Below, one piece after another: positions 37,339 to 45,913 of a stretch of DNA of 64,000 nucleotides. Position numbers and translations under genes: made by a program. Origin of the DNA: Palsa-504 sp963739135 (GTDB lineage Bacteria; Actinomycetota; Actinomycetes; Streptosporangiales; Streptosporangiaceae); NCBI GenBank assembly GCA_963739135.1, contig CAVTZG010000008.1, forward strand, positions 1 through 64,000, given 5' to 3'. Numbering within the stretch: the stretch's first letter is position 1; every line of letters begins with the position of its first letter. Below the pieces are notes generated by a model, which was not told the DNA's origin, made no database searches, and saw nothing but the letters and a program-made list of their open reading frames with translations.

Positions 37339-37812
37339 TCATTCAGCATGCGGACCGGATGCAGGCGAACGGCCCAAATCTGCCTCGCGCTCAAGGACGA
37401 TGCGTACAGTCAGCGGCCTGGTGGCGATGGCCCGGCCGATCGCCGCGTCCCACTGGAATGACAGGGTACGAGACCGCTGGCCGGGATCATCTTCTGGCAT
37501 GAGCCTGGCGGTACCACGGCGCCAGCGACCGTTCACCAGCACGCGTACCCGTGGCTCTTTGCCGATATTGCGGACCCAGTCCGCCTGCTGACCATGCGCG
37601 GCCACCACCCAGAAGGTATCGCCCATAAGGCCATTGCCCACGCACGTCTGAGGGGGCTGACCGGTGCGGCGGCCGACGGTTTCGACCAGGGCAAAGGCAC
37701 GAGGTGCCAGACCGTGTTGGAGCTGCCAGCGCATCATGTGATTACCGCCCCGGAGCATTACCTTGAGGATGCGGTACTTGCGTGTCCGCGGTGGCGGGTC
37801 AGATGGATTCAC
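37339..37812 (-). CDS. F420-type nitroreductase/quinone-reductase-family (DDN-like) protein
   Basis: 157 residues if started at the GTG at 37812; an in-frame ATG lies at 37863. The split beta-barrel pattern LVETVGRRTGQPPQTCVGNGLMGDTFWVVAAHGQQADWVRNIGKEPRVRVLVNGRWRRGTARLM is that of the deazaflavin (F420)-dependent nitroreductase family, with the G-R-R-[ST]-G motif and the DWVRN helix. Family members reduce quinones and nitro compounds with F420H2. The gene is solitary. Confidence 0.85.
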   Translation of the reverse strand: MNPSDPPPRTRKYRILKVMLRGGNHMMRWQLQHGLAPRAFALVETVGRRTGQPPQTCVGNGLMGDTFWVVAAHGQQADWVRNIGKEPRVRVLVNGRWRRGTARLMPEDDPGQRSRTLSFQWDAAIGRAIATRPLTVRIVLEREADLGRSPASGPHAE

Positions 37813-37902
37813 GCTTTGCCAGCTTAGGCTGAGCCTGATGCCTGCACGCCTACCCATCCCCATATCCTCGCCGGGACCGGGGATAGCCCGCTTAGTGTCC
37901 GG

Positions 37903-37983
37903 GGGTGCCCCTCCACCGTCAAGGGCACCCGAAGATCATTTCAAACCGCTTCGCAGAAATGATCTTCAGGACCCACCCTTGAG
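37903..37983. repeat. Compound palindrome with an AT-rich 12-bp perfect inverted repeat
   Basis: GAAGATCATTTC (37931-37942) and GAAATGATCTTC (37956-37967) pair perfectly around a 13-nt loop and are extended by TCAAGGG before and CCCTTGA after. A second stem, GGGTGCCC / GGGCACCC (37903-37910 and 37923-37930), shares bases with the TCAAGGG arm, so the two folds compete. The AT-rich core stands out from its surroundings and looks like an inserted element end, a miniature element or an attenuator. The rest of 37813-38376 holds nothing I recognise. Confidence 0.6.
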
Positions 37984-38376
37984 CGTCGGAGCCTCTGCAC
38001 CCCCTCCGGTCAGAGACCAAGGGCCAGGCAGGAGCCTGTCCGGACCGAACGCGGGCCATCCCTGCAAGGTGCGGGTCAGTCACGAAAGAAGGAGCTGGAC
38101 GTGCCCGTTGCGTGCCCGATCGGCCGGTCATCAGGGGTATCTCACGGTCACCAGCGGGCAGCCTGGCACTCGAGCCGACCTGCCGCTAAACAGCTCACGG
38201 CATCGGCGCTCACGACCATCTAAGCAAAGGGTCACTGGGCCGGGGTCATGACGCCACCATGCGGGCGGCCCTGCATTGGGTGCTGGCAACGACGAGAAAC
38301 CGGCAGATACTAGAATCCGGACCCAATACCGGAACCGCGGCTTGACCCGGTGGCACCAGGACGGGAGAGCTGGCTC

Positions 38377-38874
38377 ATGACTGACGATGCGTTCACCAAG
38401 ACCCTGGAACAGGAGACCGCCAAACAAGCAGCCATGCTCAACGGTGATCCTGGCCCCATGATCAACTACTGGGCCGACTCTGATGACATAACCCTCTTCG
38501 GCGGGTGGGGACCCATCGAGAAGGGACACAAGCCCGTGACCGACACCATGCGCTGGGTCGGAAGCCGGTTCACCGGCGCCGATGCCGTCGAGCTGGAGCA
38601 CCTTGTCATCGCCTCCAGCGGAGACCTGGCCTACACGGTCGGCTTCGAGCGTAGCCATGTCAGCGTCGACGGCGGACCGCTGCGCGCCGTTAGCGTTGCT
38701 GTGATCACGGCCGACGACGGCGCTCAGCGGTCACTCGTTGCCGGTGACCGGGCGGAGGGCAGGGTAGGCCACCGTCCTCGCGAGCTGCGACAGCACGTCC
38801 ACACCAGCTGCGGACCGTTCGCTCCCGAAGCGTTTCATTTCCTGGAACCCGAGGGCCGCGTGAAGATGAAGTGA
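38377..38874 (+). CDS. SnoaL/NTF2-like protein with replaced C-terminus (probably a truncated gene)
   Basis: The ATG at 38377 has GGGAGAG upstream. Residues 1 to about 115 follow an NTF2-like fold used by DUF4440/SnoaL proteins: MLNGDPGPMINYWADSDDITLFGGWGP, then DLAYTVGFERSHVSVDGGPLRAV and VAVI. After about residue 118 the family pattern (a final strand with WRLVHRH) is lost and the frame reads antisense through the end of the GNAT gene to 38874. So the original 3' end was lost by a junction near 38725 and the reading frame ran on into foreign DNA. Confidence 0.6.
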   Translation: MTDDAFTKTLEQETAKQAAMLNGDPGPMINYWADSDDITLFGGWGPIEKGHKPVTDTMRWVGSRFTGADAVELEHLVIASSGDLAYTVGFERSHVSVDGGPLRAVSVAVITADDGAQRSLVAGDRAEGRVGHRPRELRQHVHTSCGPFAPEAFHFLEPEGRVKMK

Positions 38875-39366
38875 GGCTATGTTATCCGCCCCGGTCACAT
38901 AGAACACTTTGTCGGTACGGGCGAAGGCCCAGCGCAGGCGGGCCTGCGTCAGTTCAGTGGCGATACCCCGGCGCCGCCACGCCGGATCCACCAGAACGCC
39001 GCTGAGATAGTAGCCAGCGGGAGTTCCCGGAGCCGCTTCATCCGCTGCCAGCTCGATGACCCTGCCATAGGCGACTACTTGGCCGTTGGCCTTGGCAATG
39101 AACATCTGGCGCAGATCATCGGTGATATCCGATACGAATTGCTCGCCGAGGTCACCGGGCTTTTCCCGAAGGACACGTACGGCAAACTTGACGGCCGATG
39201 TGACGTCCGCCTTCGTGAGCGGCTCGATCCGCACCGCGCGCGCCGTGCCGTCGGTTGGCGTCGGCGGCCGGCCACGCGCATGGTGGCCTAGGGCCCGGGT
39301 AATTACCTTCTTAAGCCACAGTCCACAGTGTACTGACGGAATAGATGATCGACGCATGGCGATCAA
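38731..39366 (-). CDS. GNAT-family N-acetyltransferase
   Basis: The acetyl-CoA site is clear: YYLSGVLVDPAWRRRGIATELTQARLRWAF with the R-x-x-G-x-A pyrophosphate loop, then ADNIASLHLHAALGFQEMKRF, the usual C-terminal motif. The conserved part starts near the GTG at 39234 (VRIEPLTKADVTSAVKFAVRVL), giving 167 residues; the frame from 39366 adds 44 doubtful residues. The substrate is unknown. It is convergent with and overlaps the SnoaL-like reading frame by 144 bp, which is part of the evidence that the latter is truncated. Confidence 0.85.
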   Translation of the reverse strand: MIAMRRSSIPSVHCGLWLKKVITRALGHHARGRPPTPTDGTARAVRIEPLTKADVTSAVKFAVRVLREKPGDLGEQFVSDITDDLRQMFIAKANGQVVAYGRVIELAADEAAPGTPAGYYLSGVLVDPAWRRRGIATELTQARLRWAFARTDKVFYVTGADNIASLHLHAALGFQEMKRFGSERSAAGVDVLSQLARTVAYPALRPVTGNE

Positions 39367-39426
39367 CCGGGAAGGCAGCCCTGCGAGAAATGACGAGACG
39401 GGCGCCGCCCCTTCTGTAATCGGCGC

Positions 39427-42204
39427 TCAGCCGACTTGGTGCCAGGCAAATCCAGCAGCGTTACTCGGCACCTGGGAAGGCGGCGACAGGCCAGTTCCGC
39501 CGAGGTCCACCACGTCAAACTTATTGATGATCTTGACGATACGCGTGCCGGAATCAGTGGCCACGGCGAATTCGTCGTTGCTGGCCGGGTCGACCGCAAT
39601 GTTGTCCGCGCCCTGCCCGTACAGGAATGTTTCGGTCGGCCGCCCGCCCAGGGTCCGCCACAGGATTACGTTGTAGCGGGTCGCGATCACGAGCTCCGCG
39701 GTCCGGCCGACGAACTCGACCTGGTTGATCGGCGAGCCGGCGTGGCTGACCGCGAGGCCGGTGGTGTTGACCGACGGCGCGACGGCGATCGTCTCGAGCG
39801 GGTTTCCGTTGGTGCTGAACACGATCACGTGACCGTCCTGATAGCCCACCGCGACCTCGGTACCTGCGGCGTTGAACGCCACTGCGTTGGCGGCTCCGAA
39901 CGAAGCTGGCCCGCCGGGCGGCGACAGGTGCACCTTGGGGCGCGAGGTTCCGACGGTCCAGATCCACGCGTTGCCATCATGGCCGGCGCTCGCCACCATG
40001 TTCGCGTCGACCGGGTCAAACGCCGCCCCGACCTCCGCCGTGGCGGTCTGGAACTTCCAGCGCTCCTGGAGGTCAGGCAGAGCCGCCCGCAAGGCCTCTT
40101 CGGCTTGGCTGGTATGGGCCAGGTTCCACGCCTGCTGCGCCAGCAGCGCGCTCATGTCCGGGTCGACCTGGAGCTCCGCGTTGGCGACCGCGGCCAGTTG
40201 GCTGGACAGCGCGGTCTGCCTTTCCCGCACTGAGTTGCGCCAGAGCCAGAAGAAGGCCGCCGCGAGCACGACTGCCACCACCAGCAGGGCCACGGCCAGG
40301 ACGTACAGGCGGCGCAGCCGCTGGGTCCGGCGTCGTCCTTCGCGGGCGGCGATGGCGCGGTTGATCGTCGGCGCGAGGACGTCGTGGAAGATTTCGTAGC
40401 GGCGGAACCTGATGGGATCCTGTCCCGGCGGGGCCGGGACCGGCCGCATGATACGCTCGTGATCGAGCTTGTCCAGGACACCGGAGACATGGCTTTCGTC
40501 GTGGCCAGTCCGGCTGGCCAGATCCGGTACCGCTTCCGCGATCTTCCCGCCCGACGGGGTAACGAGGTGATCGAACAGGTCGACCGCGGTGTCGCGCTCG
40601 GCATCGCTGAGGGTGCCGAGCGCCCTCGACACGTGGGTGTCGACGATCTTGCCGACCCCTTCCAGGGTCTCGAGCGTTGACAGGCGCAGCTCATGCGAGT
40701 GCTGTCCGAGCTCCCGCTTCCAGATCGTCTCCATGGCCAGCTGCAGCAGCGGGGTGCGGAAGCGCTCGCCGTTCCCGTTGGCCGCCGCGCGGGCTTGAGC
40801 CTGGTCGTGGCCCGCGTCATGCGTGCGGACCTGATCCAGAACGGCATCAACGAGCCCGTCCTGGATCGTGAAGTGCTCGCTGACCCACGGCTGCCGGTTG
40901 TAGACCTCGAGCGGCGCCCTGATCGCCTGCTCAGGGGCACGACCTCCTCGGCCGAACCGCTCATGTAGTTGATGTAGTGATCCTCGGTAATTACATAATT
41001 ATCTTCACAATTCAAGTCAAGCAGGCCGTCCACCGCGCCATTGATCCACATGATCACCGTGCGCTGCAGCCTGCCGTCCCCAGCCACGATCGGGAAATCC
41101 GAGTATATGTTTGGTTTTTCTATCGGACGCGCGTGCCCTCCCCATGGCAAGTGAACAAATCTTCCCTCAGGAACGATCCGCCCGTCCTGCTGGGAGCCGG
41201 GAGCCATGTAAATAGCCACATCGAATTCCTGGCCTGCATCCCGAAATGCCGTCTCGAGCGCCGCGTCATAATTCGGGGTGACGATCAGCTGGTAGCGATT
41301 TCCCAGTACCTTGGGCAGCTGGGCGAGATATCGGTATACCGGCCCTGGCCCCGGGCCTGCGTCCACCGTCAGGGCCTGGGTGACCCAGTCGAACAGCTCT
41401 CTTTCGCAAAACCGGGCGCCGGCGTACTGCGCAATCTCGGCCAGATGCGGCGATGTGTCCTCCCGCCCGACGAGGGAGGCGAGATACATGGCCAGGTCCT
41501 GGTCGTCAGGCAGCATCCCTGAGCCTGCCCGCCACGGTCCGCCGCGGTCATCGGCGTTCGCGCCGGCACCGAGGAACACGACCAGGCTGCCCGCGTGCCC
41601 GGCCACCCAGCGGTAGTGCTCCTTCAGCGATCTTTGCTCCTCGGCTGGGCGCGGCACGCTGGGACCGGGATCCGGACGCGGGGCCGGGGCCGGGGCGGGC
41701 GGCGGTTCCGGTGCCGCGGTACTGCGGATCTCTTCCATGCGGGCAATCAGGTGGTCGATGTCGGCGGGCAGGTCCGTGGGCCGCAGGCGTTCCGCCTGGC
41801 AGGCCGGAAGGGCCCGCAGCGACGGCGGGAGCTGGCTCGCATCGGGCAGTTCCGCCCCCGTCCACCAGCACCGGGATGACGGTCATGCGCTGGCCGGCGC
41901 GCAGCGCCTGGTCGAGCTCTCGATGCACGTAGTCCTCGTTGCCGTCCTGCAGGTGCGCGGTGAGCAATTGCGTCCACTGCTGCCCGATCAGGGCGATGAC
42001 CACGCCGCAGGCGGCCAGCTGGGACTCGATCTCGTCAAACCATCGCACTCCCGCTCGCAGCGTGCCGTGGTCGAAGAACACGTCGGCCTCGCCAAAGTGC
42101 TGCTCGAGCTTCATGTAAATCGCCCACGCGGTGCCTTGAGTATCGGCCCGGCGATAGTTGATGAAGACCTTCAGCGGTCGCGCGGCGGCCCCGTCAGCAG
42201 GCAT
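39427..42204 (-). pseudogene. TIR - SIR2 - nSTAND - TM - beta-propeller defence-type gene, broken
   Basis: Order of parts: TIR domain (42204 to about 41860; KVFINYRRADTQGTAWAIYMKLEQHF, FFDHGTLRAGVRW, LIGQQW); after one excess G in a five-G run (C run at 41855-41859) the frame continues as DGAELPDASQLPPSLRALP into a SIR2-like domain (VVFLGAGANADDRG, LIVTPNYDAALETAF, ENYVITEDHYINYMSGS). Near 40926-40940 the SIR2 end and all Walker motifs of the next domain are missing; sequence resumes in a new frame inside an nSTAND1-type module (APLEVYNRQPWVSEHF, QLAMETIWKRELG, FDHLVTPSGGKIAEAVPDLA, FRRYEIFHDVLAPTINRAI), then a TM helix (VLAVALLVVAVVLAAAFFWLW) and about four beta-propeller blades ending at 39427. 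TIR and SIR2 domains process NAD; STAND-propeller parts sense a trigger. It is inactive as read. Confidence 0.82.
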
Positions 42205-42408
42205 GCCGTTTCACCCATGACCCCCCAAACTCTCCTAGAGGCTAACTTCGGCGACTCTTGGCCGTCAACGGTTCATGTCCGGTATTTAGCCGGATTCGGT
42301 ATACTGCGGCCGCTGTTAGGTAGCTGGGAAATGCAGACTGCGGTACTACGCTGAGAATGCACAGCTTGGAGCGACAGCGAGCGGTTAGCCGCGGTACAGG
42401 AGGAGCTG
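42205..42408. promoter_or_regulatory. Divergent promoter region of the TIR-SIR2 and SLOG-SLATT genes
   Basis: A 204-bp head-to-head gap, less GC-rich than its flanks. TATACT at 42300-42305 is a good plus-strand -10 box about 100 bp before the SLOG gene; that gene has AGGAGG 6 nt before its GTG. Shared control of the two genes is inferred from the arrangement. Confidence 0.5.
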
Positions 42409-44147
42409 GTGCTGTCGGAGGGGCGGACGGGCGAAGCAGGCAAAGTGGGCGAAGATCGCGATGGTACGCAAAAGATTTCCGTGGACGATCTTCCCGGCCT
42501 TGCGTCCATGGTCCGGATCGGCATCACCGGTCATCGCGACTTGGCCGATCGCGAGCAGGCGGAAGCGGCGGCGGCAGACGCGCTGGACCACCTGCTGACC
42601 GCGCTGGAAAAAGCTAAATGGCCGACCGGAATAGTGCGCTCGGTCTCTCATTCAGGGATCAAGGTCGGCTACCGTATTGTCTCCCCCCTCGCCGAGGGAG
42701 CCGATCGCGTCGTAGCCGAACTGGTGCTCGGCTCTGACCCGCGGCTGGCTGACCGTACACGCGAGCTCGTCGTGCCGCTGCCGTTCCGAGTCGATGAATA
42801 CCGGGGTCCCGACGGCCAGCCGGGTACCGACTGCCAGGACCTCCGGTCACAAGCCGAGTTCGACCGCCTGGCGTCTCTGGCCCAGTGGGTCCGGCCAGTC
42901 CAACCGCACGCTCCCGGCAGCCCGGCCCAGCGGAAGGCCTGGTACCGCGATGCCGGGGCCTATGTCATCGAGCACTGTGACTTCCTGTTTGCCCTTTGGG
43001 ATGGCCAGGACAACGGGAAGGAAGCCGGGACAGCCGACATAGTGAAGCTCGCCCTCAGCCGCGGCACCCCGGTGATATGGATACCGGTCGCGAGGAAGGC
43101 CGCGGCGCAAGAGGCCGCCGAGGCGGCCGCCCCGGTTCCCGGCGGGGATGAAACCAAGCTGCTGATCGGTCTCGCGGCCGAAAATGATGGCCCGGCTCTT
43201 ACGGTGGGGCTATCCTCGCCGCGGGCATCGGTGATCTTGGCCGGCCGGGATTCGGCGCCGCCTGCGATCCGTCTGCTGCTGGAGAGATTTGGCCGGACGG
43301 CAGCATTGTTCCGGTATGCCCAGCGGGACCGGGGCATGCAGAAGGCCGTCGTCGGCCAGATGGCCTCCGCCGCGGCCGCGCCCCCGGTCGGCGCGACGGC
43401 CGTGCAATCGGTGTCGGAGTGGATTATCCCTGCCTATGTGATGGCCGACGGGCTGGCCAAGCGCTATCAGCGGGCACTGAAAGTTCTCAACATAGGCGTA
43501 TACGCGGCCGCATCGGCCGCGGTGACGCTTGGCGCATTCGCCGCGATCCTGTTCCCGTATCCCGGGTACTGGTACTGGCGGATACCGGTCATATGCGAGG
43601 CGGCCGTGCTGGTCGCTCTGTTCCTCGTTCAGGCGCTGGACATCCGGCGTAAATACCGTGACCAGTGGGTGACGTTCCGCGCGATGGGCGAGTACTTCCG
43701 GGCCGGTCGTTTCCTGGCCCTGGTCACGCCCGCCACTGCGGCTGGCCTGGAGTTCGACCGGTTCGCCCTGTTGTACTCGCGGCCGTCGTGGGAACCCGCC
43801 TCGGTCCCCTGGTTCAATCCGGTCGTCGAACGGATGTGGGAGCATCGGCCAGTGCTGGATCCGCAGGATTGCGATGCGCCCTGGCTGGCCACGTACCTGA
43901 TCGACGAGTGGATCGACGACCAGATCAACTACCACCAGTCCAGCGCGAAGACCCACCTGAACTGGGATAATATCTTCCGCTGGACGATAAAGGCCATCCT
44001 GCTCGCCACCGTCCTCATCGTGATCAGCCACGTTGTTCTCGATTTCCAGCACGAGGGGCGTGGCCAGCATCTGGTGTCCATCTCACTTGCCTTTTTCACC
44101 ATCGCCCTGACCAGCCTGGCGGCGGCTTTCAACGGGTACTCAGGTCA
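42409..44147 (+). pseudogene. SLOG - SLATT (two-TM effector) gene, 5' part, split by an IS
   Basis: Starts at the GTG at 42409. The N-terminal half is a Rossmann-like SLOG domain: VRIGITGHRDLADREQ, VGYRIVSPLAEGADRVVAELVL, then DAGAYVIEHCDFLFALWDGQDNGKEAGTADIVKLAL, which carries the nucleotide-binding signatures of LOG/DprA/TRPM-type sensors. The C-terminal half is a SLATT/DUF4231-like module: helix pair VLNIGVYAAASAAVTLGAFAAIL and IPVICEAAVLVALFLVQAL, then FRAMGEYFRAGRFLAL, a central domain, and a second membrane pair ending FTIALTSLAAAFNGY. At 44147 an IS interrupts it; the true end is at 45634-45829. SLATT proteins are predicted pore-forming effectors of nucleotide-signal defence systems. 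It is divergent from a TIR-SIR2 gene. Confidence 0.8.
44142..44147 (+). repeat. Left copy of the 6-bp IS target-site duplication
   Basis: AGGTCA directly precedes the IS left end. The same six bases follow the right end at 45628-45633. Confidence 0.8.
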
Positions 44148-44161
44148 CTCGTGTTTCCCAG

Positions 44162-45469
44162 TTAAGCGGCAGCGGTGTCGCAGGTCCATGCGTCGAGGTC
44201 GATTTGACTGGAGCGGTTCTGGCCTGGCTCGATGGCGGAAATTTCTGCTTTGGTGAACTCGCGGCGGAGCCTGGTGAGCATGTCTGCGGGTGATGGGCTG
44301 GTCTTGGTGCGGTACCACGGGCATGACCGGCGTCGCCGGTCGATGTCGGAGGTGCTGTCGGCCTGCCGGGCATACCAGACGATTAGCAGGGACTGGATCA
44401 GGAACCCGAACGGGACGGTGCGCTCGACGGCCTTCTCGGCCCGGTTGCAGGCGTCCCCGACGCCCAGGATCTGCTTCCCGGTCGCATTCGACGGCTCGAT
44501 CGGCCACCGCCAGGAGTACCGTTCGGCGGTGGCGGCGGCATCCGCCCCGGTGTCCAGGGTGAAGAGCCCCAGGTCATACGGCTTGGCTGAGCCTGGCTCG
44601 CGGACGAGAACGATGCGGCCGGGCGCGGCCTTGAAACTGCCGTGCCACAGCCCCTCGGCATGGGCGACCTGCACGGCGGTGTCGTGTCCGTAGACGTTGA
44701 TCACCGTATCGGTCCAGGGGGCTGACGCCGCGATCTGGGCGCAGGTGCCCAGCCGGTCCCCCTTGACCCTGGGCCGGCCGCGCTTGCCGGTCGGCGGCGG
44801 CTTCGGCCCGTACAGCGCCGCGTTGGCCGGCAGCCTGGTCGTCCAGGTGGTCCCCTCGATGACCAGGGATTCCCCGTGGAAGGCAGCATCCCCGGTCCCG
44901 TGCACCGGACGGCCGGGGAACGCCCCGGCCAGCAGCTTGACCATCTCGGCAGCCAGCTCTACCTGGGAGGCGGTGCCCTTGCCGCGCCACAGCCGGAACA
45001 GCACCGGCAGCGCCACCGGGGAAGGGCACGCCGGCAGCTTGACCACGATCGCCGCGACCACCCAGGTGTTGCCGAACGCCACCTTCTTCCCGCCCTGCGC
45101 GGACCCGTCGTAAGCCCACCGGGCCTGGAACACCTTCGGTCCCCACCGCTTGAAGAACGTCCCGTCCACCGCGACGACCAGCGGTTCCCCGTCGCCGAGC
45201 AGGTATTTCACGATCAGCCGGGCCACCGCCAGGCCCAGATCGTCAACGTCCCAGGCCGCGGCGGCGAAGAACCAGCACGCCCGCCGCCACCGCTCAGCCA
45301 CCCCCGCCGCTGCGGCCATCCCCGTCACCGTGCTGCGATCAGCCAGGATCATCCCGCACGCCAGAGCCGTGAACAGCCGGTACGTCGACCGGCGCGCAAA
45401 CACCGGGCGCAGCTCCTCCAGCAGATCCCGCCAGGTCGGCGGCATGGGTAGGCTCGCAGACGGCAGCAT
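44162..45469 (-). CDS. IS701-like DDE transposase
   Basis: 435 residues. DDE_5-type features: VVAVDGTFFKRWGPKVFQARWAYDGSAQGGKKVAFGNTWVVAA (first Asp), GRPVHGTGDAAFHGES (second Asp), and ERYSWRWPIEPSNATGKQILGVGDACNRAEKAVERTVPFG with the Glu of the triad. This matches IS701-family transposases common in actinobacteria. The gene fills the element. The ATG at 45469 lies inside an inverted repeat, so translation may be restrained; an alternative ATG is at 45445, before PPTWRDLLEEL. Confidence 0.9.
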   Translation of the reverse strand: MLPSASLPMPPTWRDLLEELRPVFARRSTYRLFTALACGMILADRSTVTGMAAAAGVAERWRRACWFFAAAAWDVDDLGLAVARLIVKYLLGDGEPLVVAVDGTFFKRWGPKVFQARWAYDGSAQGGKKVAFGNTWVVAAIVVKLPACPSPVALPVLFRLWRGKGTASQVELAAEMVKLLAGAFPGRPVHGTGDAAFHGESLVIEGTTWTTRLPANAALYGPKPPPTGKRGRPRVKGDRLGTCAQIAASAPWTDTVINVYGHDTAVQVAHAEGLWHGSFKAAPGRIVLVREPGSAKPYDLGLFTLDTGADAAATAERYSWRWPIEPSNATGKQILGVGDACNRAEKAVERTVPFGFLIQSLLIVWYARQADSTSDIDRRRRSCPWYRTKTSPSPADMLTRLRREFTKAEISAIEPGQNRSSQIDLDAWTCDTAAA

Positions 45470-45518
45470 CGGCGGACACTCCGGTCATCGGCGGTGTAAC
45501 AGCACCGCCGATGCTGCC
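45462..45518 (-). promoter_or_regulatory. Competing hairpins covering the transposase start codon
   Basis: Reading the transposase message, GGCAGCATCGGCGG (45518-45505) can pair either with the near copy ending GCCGATG (45486-45496) or with CCGCCGATGCTGCC (45475-45462), which contains the ATG. The second fold is 14 bp, perfect, and would hide the start codon. Bases 45486-45496 and 45503-45513 form an 11-bp stem with a 6-nt loop. Confidence 0.6.
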
Positions 45519-45627
45519 CCATCCGGCCATCACCGGCAAATCAGGCCCCAGCAGCCATCCAGCCCCGCCAGCCACCCCTGCCGCGCTCCCTCGGCCCCGC
45601 CCGTCACCGAGAAACTCGGAAACAGAG

Positions 45628-45633
45628 AGGTCA
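45628..45633 (+). repeat. Right copy of the IS target-site duplication
   Basis: AGGTCA immediately after the IS right end, identical to 44142-44147. Confidence 0.8.
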
Positions 45634-45829
45634 GCAGCGTCACAGCTATCATTCGCTGCGTTTCGGGCGCATGGCGGCCGAACTGAAGAGGATCAGGAAG
45701 ATGATGCGCGGGGCCACGACCATGGAAGAACTCCGCACGCACCTGCGGGGAGCCCGGCGCATCATGCTCGGTGAGACCTTCGACTGGTACGAAGAGATGG
45801 AACGGCAGGTAATCGACTCGCCGACCTAG
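45634..45829 (+). pseudogene. SLOG - SLATT gene, 3' part
   Basis: After removal of the IS and one AGGTCA, codons run NGYSG then QQRHSYHSLRFGRMAAELKR, RIRKMMRGATTMEELRTHLRGARRIMLGETFDWYEEMERQV and IDSPT-stop at 45827-45829. The WYEEMERQV end is the usual SLATT C-terminal helix. The restored gene is 644 codons plus stop. The short piece alone has no start or ribosome site and is not expressed as a separate gene. Confidence 0.85.
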
Positions 45830-45848
45830 CCGGTCGCACCCACCTGAC

Positions 45849-45873
45849 GGCCCGGGGCCGTCGGCCCCGGGCC
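45849..45873. terminator. 11-bp GC stem-loop between convergent genes
   Basis: GGCCCGGGGCC-GTC-GGCCCCGGGCC, perfect, between the end of the SLOG-SLATT gene and the convergent transporter gene; likely a bidirectional terminator. Confidence 0.65.
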
Positions 45874-45913
45874 AGTTGTCGATGTTAGAGATGTAAGTAA
45901 GGTCGTGCGCCCG

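Larger units (their letters stand above)
44148..45627 (-). mobile_element. 1,480-bp insertion sequence (IS701-like DDE type) inside the SLOG-SLATT gene
   Basis: The ends are imperfect inverted repeats of about 16 bp: CTCGTGTTTCCCAGTT inward from 44148 and CTCTGTTTCCGAGTT inward from 45627 (one gap, one mismatch). The 6-bp AGGTCA repeat flanks both sides. It contains one transposase gene on the minus strand. Removing 44148-45633 rejoins the host gene exactly in frame, which proves the boundaries. Confidence 0.88.
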
